This document shows, piece after piece, positions 60,333 to 64,000 of a stretch of DNA of 64,000 bases. Location: contig JAYVPW010000006.1 in the NCBI GenBank assembly GCA_043777315.1, forward strand, positions 92,690-156,689. The letters are read 5' to 3'. Below the pieces are notes generated by a model, which saw only the letters and a program-made list of their open reading frames with translations, was not told the origin of the DNA and searched no databases. Within the stretch, counting starts at the first letter, position 1; every line of letters begins with the position of its first letter. The stretch comes from CAIURC01 sp043777315. Its GTDB lineage: Bacteria > Verrucomicrobiota > Verrucomicrobiia > Chthoniobacterales > Chthoniobacteraceae. The position numbers and the translations under genes were made by a program.

Positions 60333-62189
60333 CTAAAGCTGCCAGCCGTTCCGCCAGTTTCCGATAAAGGAGTTGCAGCGCACCGCCGAGCTTCGACGGG
60401 TCGCGTCGTCGTCCGGTTCCGCCGATGCTGCCGGTTTTTCGACTAACTGACTCGCGAGAAGGTAGCCGGCCACGAGCTGCATCTTCTCGCAATCGCCAAG
60501 ATGATTGTCCCGGTGAACCTGATGCCACACGGATTCCACCACGCCGCGCGGGTTTGTTTTTTCCACGAGCTTTTCCGCCGTGAGCTGCCGCAAGTAGTCC
60601 GCGCCGACGTTGCGCGGAAGATGCCACGCGGGGCCGCGCCGATCTTGAATGCGCCGGCAATAAAGGTCCGTTTTGAAGCTGCCGTCATCGAAGTGAAAAA
60701 GGCGGATCGTGCGCTCGCGCGGCTGTTTGCCGGGAAAGAATTTAATGACGGCTGACTTCACCGGCTGGGCGAGCCGGTCCCATCCCTTCAGCGGGAAAAA
60801 GGTCGCGTTGCTGCCGCTGCAAAACTCATAGACGGCTTGCGAGTTGTAGCCGCTGTCAATGTAGCCGCGAAACGCGCTCACCGTTTCATCGCTGCCGGCC
60901 ACGTTGTATTGCCGGCGGAAGACGGTCTGCAAATCGTCCAAGGTTGGAATGCGCCCGTAATCCAGCAGCCAGCTTTCCTCATCCGGTCCCCACGCGCGCA
61001 CGGTGAAATAAACGCTCTCGCGTTGCACGTCCGCCGCCACGGTCACGAAAAGCGGCTTCACCGGGCAAGTGCCAAGGTCGTAATCCGTCTTCAAGTCGAG
61101 CAGCCGCGTCTCGCTGATTTCCTCCGCTTGCACCGCGACCTTCCACGGTTCCGCGAGCACGCTGTTTGTGAAGTTCTGAAGACCGCTGAAGCTGTCTTTC
61201 ACTTCGAGAAATTCGCGCGCGATGCTGCCCCACGTCCGCCACGGCGAGTAAAGCGCGTTCAAGTGAAAGCTCACCCGGTCCGCCGGGGCTCGCGCGTTCG
61301 TCGCCCGCCATTCCCCGCCGCGAATCATCCCGGCTTTGTGAAGCTGTGGGATCCGATTGGCACACGCCGCGCACTCGTAAGACGCTGCCGCTTCCACCGC
61401 GTCGAGATTCCACGCCTCGCCGGTCTTCGTCGTCTCATTGTCCGGCCATTTGATTTGCGAGAAGACGAGCGGCTGCGCGTGGCTGCAATGCGGACATTTC
61501 ACGAAGTATTGATGCTGACTCCCGGCAAGGTAGTTCTGCCAGACTTGCCCGCTCTCCACGGTCGGCGTGGAAGTGAGCACGATCTTCGCATTCCAGAAGC
61601 TCGCCGTCCGCACCCGCGCGAGTTCGAGCGCACCGGCTTCCTTGTTCGAGGCTTGCGGAAACTTGTCAATTTCGTCCGCGAAAAGGTAGCGCACGGGACG
61701 GCTCGAAAGCTGGGCCGGCGAGTTCGCGCCGCACAAGTTCAACGTGCAATCCGCGAAGTGCATTTCGAGCAATTTGAAAAGGTCCGCGTTCGCCGGGATT
61801 TGTTCCGCGCACGGCTGGCAATCGCGAAGGCTGGGTTGAAGCCGTGTCTCGCTGAAGCTCCGCGCGAGAGATTCCGCTGGCATGATCCACAAGGCCGGGC
61901 CGGGGTCTTCGGCTATCGCGTATCTCAAACAATTCAGAATGCTTTCCGTCTTGCCGGATTGAGCTGCCGCGCAAATCACCAACTCCCGCACGCGTGGATT
62001 GCTGAAGGCTTCCTGCCAGCCGCGCGTGTAGGCAATCCACCCGCTGTCATAGCGTCCGGGGCTGACTGTGGTTCGCACGGAGAGCTTCACCGTCCGCTCT
62101 GCCCATTTCCAGACGGGTTCGAGCAGCCGGGGCTTCACCGCGCGCCGGGCCGTTCGTTCAATGACTTCGCGGGCTGATAAGGTCTTCAT
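60333..62189 (-). CDS. Phage terminase large subunit, GpA family
   Basis: The product has 618 residues from ATG 62189, which overlaps the upstream stop. The ATPase part has the deviant Walker A ICAAAQSGKTES and Walker B RYLFADEIDKFP. Zinc-finger-like cysteines are CPHCSHAQPLVF and YECAACANRIP. The nuclease part begins VTVAADVQRESVYFTVRAWG and has GYIDSGYNSQAVYEFC. GpA is the lambda-type large terminase that cuts and packages DNA. The length is usual for the family. It is the gene nearest the tRNA. Confidence 0.93.
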   Translation of the reverse strand: MKTLSAREVIERTARRAVKPRLLEPVWKWAERTVKLSVRTTVSPGRYDSGWIAYTRGWQEAFSNPRVRELVICAAAQSGKTESILNCLRYAIAEDPGPALWIMPAESLARSFSETRLQPSLRDCQPCAEQIPANADLFKLLEMHFADCTLNLCGANSPAQLSSRPVRYLFADEIDKFPQASNKEAGALELARVRTASFWNAKIVLTSTPTVESGQVWQNYLAGSQHQYFVKCPHCSHAQPLVFSQIKWPDNETTKTGEAWNLDAVEAAASYECAACANRIPQLHKAGMIRGGEWRATNARAPADRVSFHLNALYSPWRTWGSIAREFLEVKDSFSGLQNFTNSVLAEPWKVAVQAEEISETRLLDLKTDYDLGTCPVKPLFVTVAADVQRESVYFTVRAWGPDEESWLLDYGRIPTLDDLQTVFRRQYNVAGSDETVSAFRGYIDSGYNSQAVYEFCSGSNATFFPLKGWDRLAQPVKSAVIKFFPGKQPRERTIRLFHFDDGSFKTDLYCRRIQDRRGPAWHLPRNVGADYLRQLTAEKLVEKTNPRGVVESVWHQVHRDNHLGDCEKMQLVAGYLLASQLVEKPAASAEPDDDATRRSSAVRCNSFIGNWRNGWQL

Positions 62190-62686
62190 TGGTCTTCACT
62201 CCATTTGCCTTCGTGTAGCTGCGCCAGGGCTTCGCCAATGCCCTTGGCGAGGGTTTCTTGAATCGTCGCCATGTCCGCGCCCACGAGCCTTTGCGGGAGG
62301 CTTCGGGGAAGGGCTTCGAGCGTCACGCGGAAGGCGTTGCAAAGCCGCGCCGTCTCGCGTTCCACGTCCGCCACGGACAAGGTTTCCGCGTTTGCCCGTT
62401 GCACGTCCGGCGAGCTGACTTCGATCTTCCGAAGCTGTTCGAGCAAATCGAGCCAGTCCTTTTTCTTGCTGGCAATCAAACCGGGGTCACCGGTCGTCCG
62501 CGCGAGTTCGTAATCCTGAGCCGCGCGAATCTCCGCGCCGCGCAAACGCTCAATCGCCGCGCGAAGGCCGGGCTTGGCATCGAAGACAAGCGGGACCGCT
62601 CCCGCGTCCGCCGGCAAGGTTGCCGTGGGGTTTTTCTTCCGTCCGCCGCCGGGGTTGCGTTTCGGTTTATCGGTCGCCGTCGTCAT
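62186..62686 (-). CDS. Terminase small subunit-like protein
   Basis: The product has 166 residues from ATG 62686. A basic N-terminus (KPKRNPGGGRKKNP) is followed by helices: PGLRAAIERLRGAEIRAAQD, SKKKDWLDLLEQLRKIE and SVADVERETARLCNAFR. Size, helical content, and 4 bp overlap with the GpA gene fit a small terminase or Nu1-like DNA-recognition subunit. The sequence family is not certain. Confidence 0.65.
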   Translation of the reverse strand: MTTATDKPKRNPGGGRKKNPTATLPADAGAVPLVFDAKPGLRAAIERLRGAEIRAAQDYELARTTGDPGLIASKKKDWLDLLEQLRKIEVSSPDVQRANAETLSVADVERETARLCNAFRVTLEALPRSLPQRLVGADMATIQETLAKGIGEALAQLHEGKWSEDQ

Positions 62687-62804
62687 TGGTGAATAAGGGT
62701 TTCCAAGCCGCTCGCCCGCTGAGAGTGCCCCCTGGAACCAGCAAGGGATTTGAAAGACCCTTCGGAGAACCTACGAACATCCCTGACAATCCGCGTTTCG
62801 TTTT

Positions 62805-62895
62805 CCCCATATCGGGCCGGAACAAAACCGGCAAAACCGGCAAAAGGGTTGGTCTGTCGGGGGTTTCGCCGGTTTCGCCGGTTTCGCCGATGGGG
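62805..62895. repeat. Hairpin with 9-nt periodic arms inside the mobile element
   Basis: The left arm ccccatatcggg is followed by aaaaccggc repeats. The right arm has gtttcgccg three times and ends cgatgggg. It fills part of the 223 bp gap between the DUF3987 gene and the terminase small subunit gene. It has the same arm design as the chromosomal hairpins. Confidence 0.65.
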
Positions 62896-62909
62896 TGTTT
62901 TGCAGAAGT

Positions 62910-63869
62910 TCATCGCGGGGCTTTGATTGTGGACACGATTTCCGAAGGTCTGCCCCCGGTGTCTTTCTTTTTCTCGAATGCCAGAAGGTCCGGGAAGTGC
63001 GCCACGAGTTGCTTCACTTCGTCGTGAGAGAAGCCATGCCGCTTTTCGAGTTCGCGCAAGGTCTGCCTCCCGCCGTAGTCCACGAGCGCCGATTGCAAAT
63101 CCCGCACGCGCTTCATCCTCCGCTCCATCCGTCCGGCATTCATAATGTTCAAAGACGAGAGCACGAGCCAGCGGGCCAATTCCACCGCGCGAAGCGCCTG
63201 AGCTTCCGAAAGCACAGTTCCGTTTAAATCATCGCCCGTGCATTGCCCTACCGCGAGGCGGATTGCGTTTTCGCGCCAGCGTCCAAGCTCACCTTCAATG
63301 TCGCGAAATGTTCCGGTGCGAAGCCGGATGCTTTCGTTATGGAATGCCCGAAAGACTTCGCGCCCGCCTTCGCTGCAAATGATGCGCTCCGGGTCTTTCG
63401 GGGTGGCACCGGGCCTGCCACGCAATAAGAGCACGTCCCGAATCAGATTGCCCCACTCCTCGCTCGTGCGCTCCGAGATTCTGCGAACCTTTCCATCGTC
63501 TTCCTTCAATTCGGGTTCAACGATAAACGGGAGCACACGGGCGGTCAGTCCGCGCTCGAAGGCTTCTTCATTCGTGAGAAGTTCGCGCAACACGCAAGGC
63601 TGGCAAAAGAGCAACGCGGATAGGCATGGGACAATTTCCAATGCGCTCCGGGTCGCCCGATCTGTCCGCATTGGTTCGACGCTGTAACCCGAAAGCCACA
63701 TGTCAAAGTCGCCTTTCCCCGCATCGCTGTATTTTCCCATCATCACGCGCACGACCTCGCCAGCTTCGAGACTGTAGGCAAATAGGGAGCAGTTGTTTCT
63801 CGCGAATTGCATTCCCATCGCCTCACTGGTGGCGTTGCTTACCCAGTAAGTCGGCTCGCCATCTAGCAT
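62910..63869 (-). CDS. DUF3987 family protein, N-terminally truncated
   Basis: The product has 319 residues from ATG 63869. Typical parts are SDAGKGDFDMWLSGYSVEPM, LSALLFCQPCVLRELLTNEE, AFERGLTARVLPFIVE and the C-terminal helical domain (QALRAVELARWLVLSSLNIM). DUF3987 proteins are usually 400-700 residues and occur in phages and integrative elements, often with primase-like roles. The frame stays open upstream to a TAA near 63920, just before the start region of an IS630-type gene. The N-terminal half is therefore lost. A short active form cannot be excluded. Confidence 0.75.
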   Translation of the reverse strand: MLDGEPTYWVSNATSEAMGMQFARNNCSLFAYSLEAGEVVRVMMGKYSDAGKGDFDMWLSGYSVEPMRTDRATRSALEIVPCLSALLFCQPCVLRELLTNEEAFERGLTARVLPFIVEPELKEDDGKVRRISERTSEEWGNLIRDVLLLRGRPGATPKDPERIICSEGGREVFRAFHNESIRLRTGTFRDIEGELGRWRENAIRLAVGQCTGDDLNGTVLSEAQALRAVELARWLVLSSLNIMNAGRMERRMKRVRDLQSALVDYGGRQTLRELEKRHGFSHDEVKQLVAHFPDLLAFEKKKDTGGRPSEIVSTIKAPR

Positions 63870-63963
63870 CGGTTCGACGGCATCGAGCTTGCGCTGAATC
63901 TCACCTAGTGTGGTGAGCGATTAGTTCGTGCAATAACAGGTGCGGTGTGAGAAAGGAGGCTCA

Positions 63964-64000
63964 TGCCGATTGGACGACCGATGATGCCACTGCTTTTGAA
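63964..64000 (+). CDS. IS630-type transposase, 5' end only
   Basis: The visible 12 codons read MPIGRPMMPLLL, the common start of IS630-family transposases (MPIGRPM-x-PL-x-L). A strong ribosome binding site (aaaggagg) lies 5 bp upstream. The rest lies outside the window. Confidence 0.55.

Noticed and set aside
62683..62913. Open frame of 76 codons between the DUF3987 and terminase small subunit genes
   Set aside because: Its text (NRRNRRN, FAGFAG) is just translation of the 9-nt periodic hairpin at 62805-62895. The 4 bp overlap with the next start is the only support.

Overview
The window is GC-rich, densely coded bacterial chromosome. The best guess for the source is a Verrucomicrobiota (PVC superphylum) genome, perhaps close to Chthoniobacterales. 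The reasons are a DUF1501 / DUF1549-DUF1553 cytochrome gene set, many secreted proteins with Ig-like modules, large AsmA-like proteins, a bacterial deoxyhypusine-synthase-like gene, and intergenic regions packed with long palindromic repeats. The assignment rests on gene content only.

Layout. 0-8 kb: partial CNNM transporter, rpsN with a clear intrinsic terminator, a small RHH-like protein, tRNA-Gln, gpmI, a PfkB sugar kinase, then secreted proteins and a GH25 lysozyme lipoprotein. 8-14 kb: a minus-strand run of an NtrC-type regulator, a membrane glycosyltransferase-like protein, xseB and dxs. 14-24 kb: housekeeping genes tadA, rplS-rnhB-yraN, ppk1, a DUF4410-like lipoprotein, dgt and an ABC-F ATPase. 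An IS5-type element follows, sitting inside a palindromic repeat. 24-26 kb: panE-type reductase overlapping a purine nucleoside phosphorylase.

26-32 kb holds the most interesting gene set: FIST sensor, DsbD-like reductase, BufA2-type bufferin precursor, BufB (DUF692/MNIO) and BufC (DUF2063), all on the minus strand. It looks like a modified-peptide metallophore locus with a dedicated thiol reductase. 32-36 kb: ruvB, a DUF2934-like protein, two abutting gene remnants, and a deoxyhypusine-synthase-like gene translationally coupled to an unknown. 36-41 kb is a zone of gene decay: a broken SGNH/Ig-domain protein, a short spermidine-synthase-like gene and a DUF6883/DUF4926 remnant pair. 41-49 kb: an ABCG-type exporter, two AsmA-like proteins and an M50-CBS protease. 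49-60 kb: the three-gene DUF1549-unknown-DUF1501 operon, a YjhG-type aldonate dehydratase, and a divergent 1174-residue secreted protein. From 60 kb on, a phage-like or satellite-like element lies against tRNA-Gly(CCC). It carries terminase genes and a DUF3987 gene that is cut short near the start of an IS630-type transposase.

The strongest pattern not explained by genes is the repeat content. One ~130 bp palindromic family (family A, nine copies) sits mostly 20-35 bp past stop codons. Two further palindromic families (B and C) are present. A set of hairpins of unrelated sequence shares one architecture, with both arms built of 7-10 nt tandem units.
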